Part shown: in pieces, positions 42,088 to 52,367 of the stretch
How positions within the stretch are numbered: position 1 is the stretch's first letter
How the letters are laid out: each line of letters begins with the position of its first letter
Assembly (NCBI GenBank): GCA_965263345.1
Contig: CBDHHC010000006.1
Coordinates: forward strand, 620,001 to 684,000
Origin: CBDHHC01 sp965263345
Lineage (GTDB): Bacteria > Pseudomonadota > Alphaproteobacteria > Rhizobiales > CBDHHC01
Direction of reading: 5' to 3'
DNA: 64,000 nt
Position numbers and translations under genes: made by a program
The notes under the pieces: generated by a model
Databases searched by the model: none
Seen by the model: the letters and a program-made list of their open reading frames with translations, nothing else
What the model was told of the DNA's origin: nothing

Positions 42088-45000
42088 ATGGCTGATGGGA
42101 TTTCAGACGTTTCAGGTGGAGGGGGGAGTACTGGCTCTTTAGATTCTGGAAGTGGTACATCAGCTTCAGGCGGTCCTGGCTTAGGTGATACGAGTCCTTT
42201 AGGGGGAGGTGACCCCTTAGGAGGCGGCGATCCATTCGGTGGAAATGATCCTTTGGGGGGCTCAGGTGGAGGAGCAGGAGGTTCTTCTGGTGCCGGTGGT
42301 GGACAGGACACTAGTGTTTCTGGATCACTCATAAACCCAATAAATTCAGAAACGACTTCCTTATCTCAATCTCTTATTAGTTCAGATGGTCAAACAGACC
42401 AACAGCGTAGCGGTAACCCAACAGATACATCACATCTTATTGCAAATCGTGGGATTATCACAACAAATCCAGGCTATATTCAAGCACACTATAATCCTGA
42501 TCTAAAGCCGGTTGATACACATGCTACTTCGCAGGATGTAAAACCTACAGGTTTTGATCCAACTCAAGAAAAGTTTGAGACAGGTACTTTAACAGGAAGA
42601 AGTGCTGCGACTATTCATGAACACAGACCTCAACATGGACAAAACAGAGAGCGTAACACATACCATTCATTAACCCTTGGTGAGCGTTCAAACCAAACTT
42701 TTGGTACTCAAGAACAAGCTATTGCATATGCTAGAAGTCTTGAAAATGTTCCTGGTTCTGCTGTCGTACAAGAGAACAATATATACAGTGTTTATAAAAT
42801 TAATGACCTTCCCTCCAGAAATATGATTCAAGGAAGTCCAGATGTAGATCAAAGTCTTATTACCAAAGCCAAGTCAGTTACCCCTGGTGATCCTAATGTA
42901 AAAAGTGTTATTGGCAAGGATGGTACGGTTGTTGATTTATCTGGTGATAAAGCTGATGTTCGAAGATCTGGGGCCCCCAATGATCCATTTAAACCTTATG
43001 TAGAAACATTTGGCCCTGGATTGGAAAAATTAAATGGTGATCCTGAGCGTCAAAGACAGGTCTTTGATCAAGTTACAAAAGATGTTGCAAATTTAGCATT
43101 AGATAAAAGTCAAAGTGCAACAGAAGCGACATTGCAAGGCTTACAAGGAGATAAGTTTTCTCCTGAAACGGGAGCAGCTTTTAAAAGTGCGCTAGAAAGA
43201 ACGGCCCCAATTGATGAGAAGATCGTCGCTACACGTGAGGCACTTGAACAGGCAAAACGTGATGAGTTTGTTTCTAAGGATACTTTATCTCGTGTTGGAG
43301 GTTTAAAAAAGGCTTTAGATATAACAAAGCAATATCGACCATTAATAGAAGCAGAGCAACAACAACTTGATGGCTATACGAAGAGTTATGATGAAGCTAA
43401 AGCAAAATATGAAGCGGCATCTAAAAAAGTTGATGCATTAACAAAAGAACTTGCAAAGCTAAATAATGATCGCAGGGCGGCAGTTAAAGACTTCCCGTTA
43501 CTTTCTCGAATTGATTCATCAGAGGTAATAAAAATTCGGGAAGGTACATCAACAAAATATAATACTGAAGCCCAACAAGTTGCGTTTTTCCGCAATGAAG
43601 CTGAAGGTATTTTGAAGGATATTCAAACTACACGTGAAAATCTTGAGAGTGGGAAGTTGAATAGCCTTACATTAGATAGTGTTAGAAAGGCTACTTATGC
43701 GGGATTACAATTCGATTCTGCTAAACATAAGACACAAATAGATCAAATAGAGAAACATGTAGGTGATCTGAAATTTAATGAAACACTTTGGAAAGTTGGT
43801 GAAGGTGTTGCAGCCTTTGGCCTAGGAGTTGCTGGAGCTGTTATTGGAGGCCCAGTAGGTGCAGCACTCGGATTTGGTGCCTTTGGTTTAGGTGTTAAGG
43901 ATGCGATAGATGTTACATCTGACTATTTGAGAGATACTGCAGCAGCGAATACTAGTCAGGATCTAAACGGTGGCCTTATTGCTCAAGAGGATGTTCCTCA
44001 TTGGGGATGGGTAGCAGCTTCGTGGGCGGCTGTTGGGGTTGAAGCAAGCCTTATCCGAAATACGATTAAAGGGTTTAAGGCCGCTGGTTATGCAAAACCA
44101 TCCGATATTCCTGATGCAGAAATAGATAAGGTTGCAAAGGAGTTTGGGGTACCTGCTGATGACGTTCGGAATATCATAAATCAGGCTGATACGGCAAGTT
44201 TGAGAACAGCTTCGGGCAAGCACTTTGATGAGACTTATGGAGAGAAGGTCAATGCAGTTACAACGTTCTCACGTGATGAGAACGGTAAGCTCGTGGCGAA
44301 TGTTACAGTTAGAGATGGATTGTCTCCAACCCAATTGAAAGCCGCCTTAAATGAAGAAGCCGTCCATATTCAACAACTTAAGGACCCAGAATTAAGCGCG
44401 AAGATTGGTAAATTAACAGAGGAGAATTTAGCTGGCTGGGCTCATAAAACTCCAGCTGAGAAAGTTGATATTTACCGAGCAAAGTTAGAAGTTGAGATAG
44501 ATGCCCAACGACGTTTATTAGCTTCGTCTTCATCTGATGTGGATCAAGATTTAGCAAGATTAAACCTTGCTGGTTTGGAAAAACGTCTGGAACAACTTAA
44601 TGGAGTAAAACCTGAAGATGCTGCTCGGATGTTGCCATCTGAAGCCCCTAGGCTTTTTGCTAGAGATCCAGATGTCGGTGAACTTGCTGCAAGAGCGGCG
44701 GGTCTTCCTGATGCTCCAAGTGGTTATCATTGGGTACATGATCGTCAGAATGAGACGCTTTATGTTAAACGTAACCCTGGTCACGATGGTCCACCTAAGG
44801 TCTATAATTCAGAAACAGGTCAATTTGATAATGTTAAAGTTGAGGATGTCAAAGTTGCATCTCTTTCAGACGTTCAAGGGGCCTATAAATTAGAAAAGTC
44901 AAACGTGCAAGATGCTCTAACCCGCCGGGCTGAAGCTATAAAACAACGTGATGAAATTCAAAAAATAAGAAAAGAGCATAGAACAGAAGCTGAGAAAGCT

Positions 45001-45444
45001 CAGTTAAGCAGGGCTCTTGGTACTATTAACAGAGCGAGTGAAGAAATTGGTGAAGTTGGGGCGGAGACTGCAATCAGAGCAAGGTTCAAGGACGCCCAAT
45101 CAGTTACAAAGTTAGACACAGGAAGTGGTCCTGGGCGATTTGACCAAGTTTGGAAGGTTATTGATGCTGATGGGGCTACTAAATATGTCGTTGTGGAAGC
45201 AAAAGGTGGTTCAGGTCAGCTAGGAACCAGGATTACGACTGAGCATGGTGTCGTTGGGCAAGGTACAAAAGAGTATCTTGAAGAGATTGCAGGGCTAGGC
45301 TATTATAAGAATAACCCAGATTTTGCTGATTTTATCGATGCAGTTGATAATGGTGATGTGAGTTATTTGCTTGTTCGGACACCTATAGATAATGCAGGGA
45401 ATCTGGGAGAAGTCACCATTAAACAATTTGACCTGACTCAGTAA
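42088..45444 (+). CDS. Polymorphic toxin with PD-(D/E)XK-like nuclease C-terminus
   Basis: 1118 residues from ATG 42088, chosen because GGAGG lies 6 bases upstream; the ATG at 42076 is in the same frame but overlaps that site. N-terminus: Gly/Ser/Asp-rich with repeated DPLGGG-like steps (about 20-70). Then a long mixed helical region, coiled coils (about 390-520), a glycine-zipper membrane-like hairpin (about 572-605), and helical domain EEAVHIQQL...AGWAHKTPAEKVD (about 755-800). The last 120 residues contain FDQVWKV (Asp1019) and YVVVEAKGGSGQLG (Glu1037, Lys1039), a D...ExK pattern of restriction-type nucleases, followed by a QGTKEYLEEI helix. No signal peptide. The delivery route (type VI or other) cannot be told. 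The next gene is the presumed immunity gene, 12 bases away. Confidence 0.75.
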   Translation: MADGISDVSGGGGSTGSLDSGSGTSASGGPGLGDTSPLGGGDPLGGGDPFGGNDPLGGSGGGAGGSSGAGGGQDTSVSGSLINPINSETTSLSQSLISSDGQTDQQRSGNPTDTSHLIANRGIITTNPGYIQAHYNPDLKPVDTHATSQDVKPTGFDPTQEKFETGTLTGRSAATIHEHRPQHGQNRERNTYHSLTLGERSNQTFGTQEQAIAYARSLENVPGSAVVQENNIYSVYKINDLPSRNMIQGSPDVDQSLITKAKSVTPGDPNVKSVIGKDGTVVDLSGDKADVRRSGAPNDPFKPYVETFGPGLEKLNGDPERQRQVFDQVTKDVANLALDKSQSATEATLQGLQGDKFSPETGAAFKSALERTAPIDEKIVATREALEQAKRDEFVSKDTLSRVGGLKKALDITKQYRPLIEAEQQQLDGYTKSYDEAKAKYEAASKKVDALTKELAKLNNDRRAAVKDFPLLSRIDSSEVIKIREGTSTKYNTEAQQVAFFRNEAEGILKDIQTTRENLESGKLNSLTLDSVRKATYAGLQFDSAKHKTQIDQIEKHVGDLKFNETLWKVGEGVAAFGLGVAGAVIGGPVGAALGFGAFGLGVKDAIDVTSDYLRDTAAANTSQDLNGGLIAQEDVPHWGWVAASWAAVGVEASLIRNTIKGFKAAGYAKPSDIPDAEIDKVAKEFGVPADDVRNIINQADTASLRTASGKHFDETYGEKVNAVTTFSRDENGKLVANVTVRDGLSPTQLKAALNEEAVHIQQLKDPELSAKIGKLTEENLAGWAHKTPAEKVDIYRAKLEVEIDAQRRLLASSSSDVDQDLARLNLAGLEKRLEQLNGVKPEDAARMLPSEAPRLFARDPDVGELAARAAGLPDAPSGYHWVHDRQNETLYVKRNPGHDGPPKVYNSETGQFDNVKVEDVKVASLSDVQGAYKLEKSNVQDALTRRAEAIKQRDEIQKIRKEHRTEAEKAQLSRALGTINRASEEIGEVGAETAIRARFKDAQSVTKLDTGSGPGRFDQVWKVIDADGATKYVVVEAKGGSGQLGTRITTEHGVVGQGTKEYLEEIAGLGYYKNNPDFADFIDAVDNGDVSYLLVRTPIDNAGNLGEVTIKQFDLTQ

Positions 45445-45456
45445 AAGAATAATTAT

Positions 45457-46365
45457 ATGCAAGGTTTAGAATTTATTTCAAGACATAATACTGGTGATGC
45501 TAGTTCGTCATATTCACAATATTTAGCTACGACAGAAAAACTTCTTTCTCGTCGCATTGAGCAAGTTTCTGAGAAACCGTCTCAATTACTTAAGGCGTTT
45601 AACTATGCTTTAGATCGTGTGTATGTTCGCTCTGTTCTGACGCCTGAAGACATAATTCTTCAAGAAATTATAAATGAAGCAGCTCATTTTGCAGCTGTAT
45701 ACTCCAAGGTTGTTCAGCCAGGCGATGGGAGTATTACTCTAAATCTTGATAGAGATGGTAAGTCAGTAGAAGTTCAACATGCAAAAGAATTTTTCGGACC
45801 TAATGATATTGCGAAAGGTATCTATGTTGCAATCATTTCTCGAGATCGAGAATCATTGACTGATCTTTGCCGAATTGATCCACGCAAATATCAAAATCCT
45901 AATATTACAATTTCCTCTTATACCTACAGCTGGACAGAATTTTTGCAGGCCTTGGTCACACAATCGGATCAAACTACAGAAAAACTGAGCCAAGCCTATG
46001 CTGAATCTGAACCGGAGAAAGTTGAGGTTAGCGTCGATTATGCCTTATATCTCTCATCTGGAATTATGGAAGTTTTTGCTAATTTAAACTCCCCACCTGA
46101 AGAGTTCCATGATGCGCTAGCTCGAGCGCTTCAATATCATAAAAAGTTTTACGATGAAATTGAGCTTAATCCTGGGGAGACTATGAGAGAGCATCCAACA
46201 GGTTTTATATCTTTGGGATTGCTTGCTGCTTGTGTGTTATACCATGATCAGGGGTATAAAATAGAGGTGAAGTCCGACTATATTCCAGAAGCTTTGATAG
46301 ATGGTCGTTTTGTTGATGAAAGTTTGCTATGGAGAAATACTGGCGCACCTATGGTTTCGCTTTAA
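45457..46365 (+). CDS. Presumed immunity protein (Imm49-like?)
   Basis: 302 residues, mostly helical, no signal or membrane segment. It starts MQGLEFISRHNTGDASSSYSQY and has a helix-rich core (VLTPEDIILQEIINEAAHFAAVYSKV, ARALQYHKKFYDEI, ISLGLLAACVLYHDQGY). Spacing (12 bases) and orientation behind the toxin gene, and size, are those of immunity proteins; the helical pattern with DRESL..LC.I...  reminds me of Imm49, but I am not sure. It ends near the convergent moxR operon, so nothing else could serve as immunity gene. Confidence 0.6.
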   Translation: MQGLEFISRHNTGDASSSYSQYLATTEKLLSRRIEQVSEKPSQLLKAFNYALDRVYVRSVLTPEDIILQEIINEAAHFAAVYSKVVQPGDGSITLNLDRDGKSVEVQHAKEFFGPNDIAKGIYVAIISRDRESLTDLCRIDPRKYQNPNITISSYTYSWTEFLQALVTQSDQTTEKLSQAYAESEPEKVEVSVDYALYLSSGIMEVFANLNSPPEEFHDALARALQYHKKFYDEIELNPGETMREHPTGFISLGLLAACVLYHDQGYKIEVKSDYIPEALIDGRFVDESLLWRNTGAPMVSL

Positions 46366-46392
46366 ACTTTAATAATTTGCCCATATTTATTC

Positions 46393-48489
46393 TTACCTGC
46401 TCTCCCTAAACCAAGTTAGAGCAATTAATAAAGAAAGAAGCAATAGAGTAACGATACCGGTGAATGCCGGGATGTGTGTTATGCCTTCAACTTTATATGC
46501 ATTTCTTTTTCTGATTGCGGCCCAATCTCTTCCATGCATTAATCTACTGTTGCGCAGGACCGTGATCTTGGGCAAGTTTAAATTTTGACTATCTGTTACA
46601 GACTCTTTATTTTGCAACCAGAAACTTCGACCGCCTGTTTTTTCTACAAGTGGTTTGAGTAATTTATCTGTCGCAGCTACGTGTGTCATCTCGATAGAGT
46701 TTACAGGTCCAAAATGTGTACTGGCTGTCAGTTTGTCTGAGTTAAAACGATATAAACCAGAGAGATTCGTTTGCACTTGTTTTTGCCAGACGCCTGGCGA
46801 TACTTGATTAAGTTCTATTTGTTCCTTGCTACCATCAGGGAATTGTACAGTTACTGGTGAGGCTGTTTCTTTCATTGTCCGTCGTTCAATTGTGAGAAAC
46901 TGCCCATCATTTTTTGCGCTTAAATACTCTTCTTCTAAGTCAGGTTCTTTCATTAACCAATGAGCAAGACGTCTGAGCAAGGTTGTGTGGGGACCTCCTC
47001 CATCAAAACCACGTGCCCATAACCACGCATGGTCTGATAATAATAGAGCAACCCGACCTTTTCCCAGACGATCTAGCATGAGCAATGGGTTTTTGTCTGG
47101 TCCATTCATAAGGATATCGCCCTTTTTTTGTTCGACTTGGATCAAACGGAACCATCGGCCCCATGTCGGTTTTGTTTCATTGTCGCCGGGCAAGTTTTGT
47201 GTTACCGGATGACGGCGACCGGCTTCTGTTACGCGTGCTCGATAGGGTTCTTCAATTACACGGCCTGTTGGTGCAGCAGGGAGTACTTCTGCTAATGGTG
47301 TACGATATATACTTAATGGAGAAGAGAACAATTTTCCCGCCGCAATTAAAATTGCTCCGCCTTGCTCTACATAACGGGCAATGTTATCAAGGTAGAGTAA
47401 AGGTAATACTCCTCGACGGCGATATCTGTCAAAAATAACCAAATCGAACTGATTTAACTTCTCAGAGAAAAGTTCTCGTGTTGGAAAGGCTATTAGCGAT
47501 AATTGATTGATTGGCGTGCCATCTTGTTTTTCGGGTGGTCTTAATATTGTGAAATGCACCAAATCAACAGATGCATCTGATTTTAATAGGTTGCGCCAGG
47601 TTCTCTCTCCTGCATGTGGTTCTCCTGAAACCAATAAAACACGTAAGTTTTCTCTTACACCTTCCGCAACTATCGCCGTTTTGTTATTCACCTCAGTTAA
47701 CTCATTAGGCAACTTTTCAACTTCTATTTCCACAAAATTGGCTCCAGAATGTCTGAAGCGCATAGGGATATTAACTGTTTGTCCGATTGGTACTGTTATT
47801 TTTTTACTTTTTTTATTTTCAGCCGTAATTTTTACCACGGCTGTGTCGCTGGCATTTTGTGTTGCCCCATCTCTCATGACTTTCACTTGAATGTTGGCAT
47901 TGCTGCCTACAATGCCAAAGCGTGGAGCTTGTACAATTTCTATGCGTTGATCTATTTCCTTAGAATGTCCTGTAATTAATGCATGGATGGGCACATTAAT
48001 ATCTAGATGCTTTAGATTTTTAGGAATATCATGAGACTGTCCGTCGGTAAGTATAAATACTCCTGATAGCAAATTTGCTGGGATATTCTGAATTTCTTTT
48101 TTTAGAGCGGCATAGAGTTCGGTTCTTGAGTTTTTATTTTTTTGATAGGGTTTCGTTGATGCTATTCGGACTTCTATATTTTTTATGTTCTGGAGAGATT
48201 GGATAATTTCTTCTCGTGACTGTTTTATGAGTTCAGGTCTATTTGAGAGTGACTGGCTTGCACTTTCATCAATTAGTAAAAGTACAATGTTCTTCATTGG
48301 AACCCTTTGTTCATGTTTTATATGTGGGTTCGAAAAAATAAGTAATAAAAATAGTAAGCACAAGATTCGTAATATTGCATACCTAACATTTAGCAGTAAA
48401 AGGCTGAACGATAAAATTCCTACCAATATGCAGCTTAACCAAAAAATGTTTAATGGTATTGTCGGAAAAAATTCAACAGACCAATTCAT
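46393..48489 (-). CDS. VWA-like / glutamine amidotransferase-like membrane protein of the moxR operon
   Basis: 698 residues. Two N-terminal membrane segments (about 10-55), a von Willebrand-like part with DESASQSLS near 75 (MIDAS-like DxSxS, read as DESAS) and VFILTDGQSHD near 143, then a region with VLLVSGEPHAGERTWRNLL near 285 and GKGRVALLLSDHAWLWARG near 485 typical of DUF1355-like glutamine amidotransferase-fold proteins, and a C-terminal membrane helix (about 675-695). This is the usual fourth gene after moxR, DUF58 and DUF4159, starting 25 bases after the third. Function unknown; a role in periplasmic stress or metalloprotein assembly has been proposed for such operons. Confidence 0.82.
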   Translation of the reverse strand: MNWSVEFFPTIPLNIFWLSCILVGILSFSLLLLNVRYAILRILCLLFLLLIFSNPHIKHEQRVPMKNIVLLLIDESASQSLSNRPELIKQSREEIIQSLQNIKNIEVRIASTKPYQKNKNSRTELYAALKKEIQNIPANLLSGVFILTDGQSHDIPKNLKHLDINVPIHALITGHSKEIDQRIEIVQAPRFGIVGSNANIQVKVMRDGATQNASDTAVVKITAENKKSKKITVPIGQTVNIPMRFRHSGANFVEIEVEKLPNELTEVNNKTAIVAEGVRENLRVLLVSGEPHAGERTWRNLLKSDASVDLVHFTILRPPEKQDGTPINQLSLIAFPTRELFSEKLNQFDLVIFDRYRRRGVLPLLYLDNIARYVEQGGAILIAAGKLFSSPLSIYRTPLAEVLPAAPTGRVIEEPYRARVTEAGRRHPVTQNLPGDNETKPTWGRWFRLIQVEQKKGDILMNGPDKNPLLMLDRLGKGRVALLLSDHAWLWARGFDGGGPHTTLLRRLAHWLMKEPDLEEEYLSAKNDGQFLTIERRTMKETASPVTVQFPDGSKEQIELNQVSPGVWQKQVQTNLSGLYRFNSDKLTASTHFGPVNSIEMTHVAATDKLLKPLVEKTGGRSFWLQNKESVTDSQNLNLPKITVLRNSRLMHGRDWAAIRKRNAYKVEGITHIPAFTGIVTLLLLSLLIALTWFRESR

Positions 48490-48514
48490 ATCTCTTGTCC
48501 AAATTCACTTACTC

Positions 48515-51358
48515 TTATTGCCCCAAACGTTCTAGTAACGCAGGGACATGAACCTGATCAGCTTTATAGTTTCCTGTCAGGGCATACATTACAATATTAA
48601 TTCCCACTCGAAATGCCATTTCCCGTTGGAACTTGCCACCTGGTACGATTGGAAATAGGGGTGTGTTTCTTTCATCTAAAGCCCATGCTGCTGCGAAGTC
48701 ATTAGATGTCACAAGTATGGAACTGACGCCATCGGCTCTTCGGGCTTTTCTTTGGTTATTTACTGTAGGTTTTGTTCGGGATTCTGCCCATAGTTTGCCC
48801 TGATCCCATCTGCCCGGGAATGACTCAAGTAAATAAAATGATTTTGTTAAAACATGTCCTTCAGTCACTGGTTCTATTCTTGGAATGTTGAGTTTACCAA
48901 CAATTCTTTGCAAAGCGACCATGCCTGGTGTTGTATTGTTTAGCAGATTTTGTGCCGCGTATTGCGAGTCTCTTGTATCAAATAATATCATACCTCCCAG
49001 TTTCAAGTACGCATCAATTTTTGCTAATGCCTTATCAGGAAGTGCTTTTGCTGTTGGGAGAACAGGCCAGTATAGAATTGGGAAGAATGCCAGTTCATCA
49101 GTTAAGATATTCACCGCAATTGGTTCTTCGGGTTCTACAGCAGTTCTGGCTGCCACGACTTTACTTAGACCGGATAGGCCATATTTTGATACCCTGTCAA
49201 CTTCATCATTCCCTGTAATAATATACCCTAAATGTGTTCCTTTTGATGCTTTTATGGCTGCTTCTATATTTATTTTTTCGCGTTCTTGGGCAAAACTTTT
49301 TTGCGGGAGTGCAATGGCGAAGCCTATTAAACAGACTAAACAAATGAGTGATGCCACTTTATAGTTGTAACGTCTTGTGTACATACGAATTATTGTGTCA
49401 AACAGAAGTAGGCAGAATGCAGCAAATAGTATCCAGATAGATAGAAGAATTGTTTTTGGTCCTTGAAAACTTGAGAGTTTTGCTCCTGTAGGTACATGTT
49501 TATCTTCTTTTAAACGAGATTTTATATTTAAAATATTGAAGGCTGTGGTTGATTCTGCTGGGCCATAATATCCTGGTGGGTTTTCGAACGTTGGGCGAAA
49601 CTTCTTCAGTTTATCGTAAGTGATAGATTGTACATTTGGCATGGGTGATGTTAAATTTCCAAAACCATCCAAGACTTTAAATGGAGGTAGTTGGTTGATT
49701 TCCTTTTTTATATCCGCACTTTCTAGTGATGTTTGCACCGTTATATTGGATGTATTCTGAAAGCTAGCTAATTCTGTTATGCGTTGGAGCATTTCAACAA
49801 ATAAACCTGAAATAGGTAAGTTGGACCATTCTGAATTTGCTGTGATATGAAAAAGTGATACCCAGCCTTTTCCAATTTTTTTTGCTGTTACAAGAGGGGT
49901 TCCATCTTTTAGTCGTGACCATACGTTTCCTTGAATGGCTAAGAAGCTAGGATCAGCGAGAACCTGACGTTTTACCTTAATTTCCGAACTCACTTTTAAT
50001 CCATAAAATGGGCTTTTCTTTTCAAATTCATCTATTGTTTGTGGGTGGCTCCATGATAATGTTCCGCCTAATGCTCGTCCTCCTCGGCGTAATTTTACTG
50101 GTAAGAGGTTATCATTTTGATTTTGCATATTTGGGCCAGCAAAGCGGACAAGAACCCCACCTTCTTCTATCCATTTTGACAAGCGTTGTTCATCTTTTGA
50201 AATTAGTTTTGCAATATCAGCTAAGATTATGATTTCTGGCTCGGACGATAAAATGCGGTTTAATGCTGTTGTAATATTTTTTTCTTCTGGAGCTATAATT
50301 TTGGTGTAAGGTTTCAGAGCTTTTTCGATATAGTATGAAGGAGATAATAAAGGTTGAGATGTATCCTGATTTTCACCAGACATTATGCCAACTTTAAATC
50401 GCGTATTTCTGGAGTCTAATAAAGACACAGCACCAGCCGAGACTTCATTAGAGAGAGTTAATTTTCTGATTTCATTTCGAAGGGTGTGTGGGAGGCTAAG
50501 TTTTATGTCTTTGGTCTTCTGACCTTTCTCCATTAAAAAGTCAAACGTTCCCAAGTTTTCATTTTTAGCATTCCAGGCTAAAACAGTTCCTTTATGCTCT
50601 GGACCATATGGGCGTATAATTCTTGCTGTTAGATCTCCATTTGGGTTCACGTATGCAACTAAACCCTTAGCTGTTTTAATATCATCACGAATAATTTCAA
50701 AATTACCAGATATTCCAGATAGACTTTTTAAATCATCAGAGAATTGTTTTGCAAAGCCATAATCGATTCCATCGCTTATCCATATAATATTATGGGATGT
50801 ATTCTTTGGCAGCTTTTCTTTAAGGTTTTTTATAAATCCTCTGCGGTTTGGATTAGAAGGGTATGGTTTTAAATTTGCAACATTTTCCCGTATGAGATTT
50901 GGTCGGTTGAATTTGAATAGCTGTTCTTTTGCGAGGTTTGGATTAACAATTGTCCCAGTTAAGAATAATTTATTCTCACTTTGCTCAACGTGAGTTATGA
51001 GGTTATCAACTACTTGTTTCCGTTTTGCCCAAGAGTTTGCAGATGCCCACCCATTATCAACAATGATTATCGTATTTTGATTTTGTTTTGAGTCTGATTG
51101 TGCTGGGTTCCAAACGGGTTCTGAAAATGCTGTAATTATACATGCTATCAATAGCATTCTTAGCAATAAAAGCCACCAAGGACTTTGATCAGGTAATTTT
51201 TCCTTAGCTTGAAGTTTCAAGAGTAATCTGAGAGGTGGAAACCATATTTTTTGTGGTTTTGGGGGAATAAGTTTTAAAAGGTACCACAGAATTGGAAGTG
51301 ATAATAAACCAACTAGCAGCCATGGATTTAAGAAACCTAGAGGACCGAAACTTACCAT
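48515..51358 (-). CDS. DUF4159 domain protein with N-terminal BatA segment
   Basis: 947 residues. The N-terminus (FGPLGFLNPWLLVGLLSLPILWYLLKLIPP) is the aerotolerance-regulator BatA-type anchor with a second membrane segment near 60-80. The middle is VWA/glutamine-amidotransferase-like; membrane segments occur near 645-665 and 680-697. The C-terminal 240 residues are DUF4159 with LGYIITGNDEVDRVSKYGLSGL, DELAFFPILYWPVLP and YLKLGGMILFDTRDSQ. It overlaps the DUF58 gene by seven bases. Membrane-bound; expected partner of MoxR AAA ATPase, role unclear. Confidence 0.9.
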   Translation of the reverse strand: MVSFGPLGFLNPWLLVGLLSLPILWYLLKLIPPKPQKIWFPPLRLLLKLQAKEKLPDQSPWWLLLLRMLLIACIITAFSEPVWNPAQSDSKQNQNTIIIVDNGWASANSWAKRKQVVDNLITHVEQSENKLFLTGTIVNPNLAKEQLFKFNRPNLIRENVANLKPYPSNPNRRGFIKNLKEKLPKNTSHNIIWISDGIDYGFAKQFSDDLKSLSGISGNFEIIRDDIKTAKGLVAYVNPNGDLTARIIRPYGPEHKGTVLAWNAKNENLGTFDFLMEKGQKTKDIKLSLPHTLRNEIRKLTLSNEVSAGAVSLLDSRNTRFKVGIMSGENQDTSQPLLSPSYYIEKALKPYTKIIAPEEKNITTALNRILSSEPEIIILADIAKLISKDEQRLSKWIEEGGVLVRFAGPNMQNQNDNLLPVKLRRGGRALGGTLSWSHPQTIDEFEKKSPFYGLKVSSEIKVKRQVLADPSFLAIQGNVWSRLKDGTPLVTAKKIGKGWVSLFHITANSEWSNLPISGLFVEMLQRITELASFQNTSNITVQTSLESADIKKEINQLPPFKVLDGFGNLTSPMPNVQSITYDKLKKFRPTFENPPGYYGPAESTTAFNILNIKSRLKEDKHVPTGAKLSSFQGPKTILLSIWILFAAFCLLLFDTIIRMYTRRYNYKVASLICLVCLIGFAIALPQKSFAQEREKINIEAAIKASKGTHLGYIITGNDEVDRVSKYGLSGLSKVVAARTAVEPEEPIAVNILTDELAFFPILYWPVLPTAKALPDKALAKIDAYLKLGGMILFDTRDSQYAAQNLLNNTTPGMVALQRIVGKLNIPRIEPVTEGHVLTKSFYLLESFPGRWDQGKLWAESRTKPTVNNQRKARRADGVSSILVTSNDFAAAWALDERNTPLFPIVPGGKFQREMAFRVGINIVMYALTGNYKADQVHVPALLERLGQ

Positions 51359-52317
51359 TTCGGTTCTCCCGATTTTCTTTTGCTATTTAGAACTTCTGAA
51401 GATTGTGTCGTATAGGAAGAATTGTATAGCCCTTCAAATGACGCTGAAATTCTCTGGTAGACTGCTAAAAGTGGTATTGTTGTATTTTGATCGGTATGAT
51501 GCGTTAAAAAACTCCAGTTCAGAAATGCTAATTGTTGTTTTAAACTCTCTTTCAGATTTTGTAGCTGGGTCTTGTATTCTGTTTTTATGTCATCTGCGCG
51601 ATCAATTAAAATATTGGTATCTTCATGATAGCTATGAAACTCTGTTCTTCCACGATAAGGGAAGGTTTCTTCTGCCGGGTCTAGGATTTGAATGATATGG
51701 CCCTTGGCACCATTAGATGTAATTTTTTTATATCTTTCCATCAGTTTATTTTGCTCGACCAAACAATCAGATAAAATGATACATTCTGATAGAGTACTTA
51801 CAGGGATTTCTGGCGGCATATCCGGCCATTCAGGGTTTTTGGCCAAGGCAATACTTATGATTTGGGCCATTTTTTCAGACGTTCTGTGGTGTGTCATTGG
51901 GTCTGACAGGCCTAAAATACCTACACGCTCACCTGACTGTATCAATAGATTGCATAGAGCGAACATTAATATTAAAGCTCTTTCCCTTTTGGTTGTGTCG
52001 GCAATATGTGATTGAAACATCATTGAAGGAGATAAATCTGGCCATAACCATATGGTGTGAGCTGCTTCCCATTCTTTTTCTCTAACAAAAAGAGTGGATG
52101 AGTTGGCAGACTTTCTCCAGTCAATCTGGTTAAAGGAGTCTCCATTATCGTATTTACGAAACTGCCAAAACGTGTCTCCAGGCCCTGCTTTTTTTCTACC
52201 GTGAAGACCATAAGTCATACTATGAGAGACGTTACGAGCGCTTATTAGAAGTTCTGGCATTTTACTCGCCAATTCAACCGCGCTCGCCTCTAAAGACGTC
52301 AATTCCTGTGTGGTCAT
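51352..52317 (-). CDS. DUF58 domain protein
   Basis: 321 residues. The DUF58 signature region GRKKAGPGDTFWQFRKYDNGDSFNQIDWRKSANSSTLFVREKEWE (about 40-85, in parts) and the following LWPDLSPSMMFQS (a VWA-type DxSxS motif, about 92) are present. DUF58 proteins are partners of MoxR ATPases and are thought to present substrate or metal-bound proteins. It lies 50 bases after moxR and 7 bases into the DUF4159 start region. Confidence 0.93.
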   Translation of the reverse strand: MTTQELTSLEASAVELASKMPELLISARNVSHSMTYGLHGRKKAGPGDTFWQFRKYDNGDSFNQIDWRKSANSSTLFVREKEWEAAHTIWLWPDLSPSMMFQSHIADTTKRERALILMFALCNLLIQSGERVGILGLSDPMTHHRTSEKMAQIISIALAKNPEWPDMPPEIPVSTLSECIILSDCLVEQNKLMERYKKITSNGAKGHIIQILDPAEETFPYRGRTEFHSYHEDTNILIDRADDIKTEYKTQLQNLKESLKQQLAFLNWSFLTHHTDQNTTIPLLAVYQRISASFEGLYNSSYTTQSSEVLNSKRKSGEPKW

Positions 52318-52367
52318 GTTCTGTCGCGTTGAAATATCGGGTACTCCTAATCTTCTTTTGGAATGCT

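Noticed and set aside
42066..42332. Proline-rich 88-residue frame on the minus strand
   Set aside because: It is the mirror image of the Gly/Asp-rich codons of the toxin gene start.
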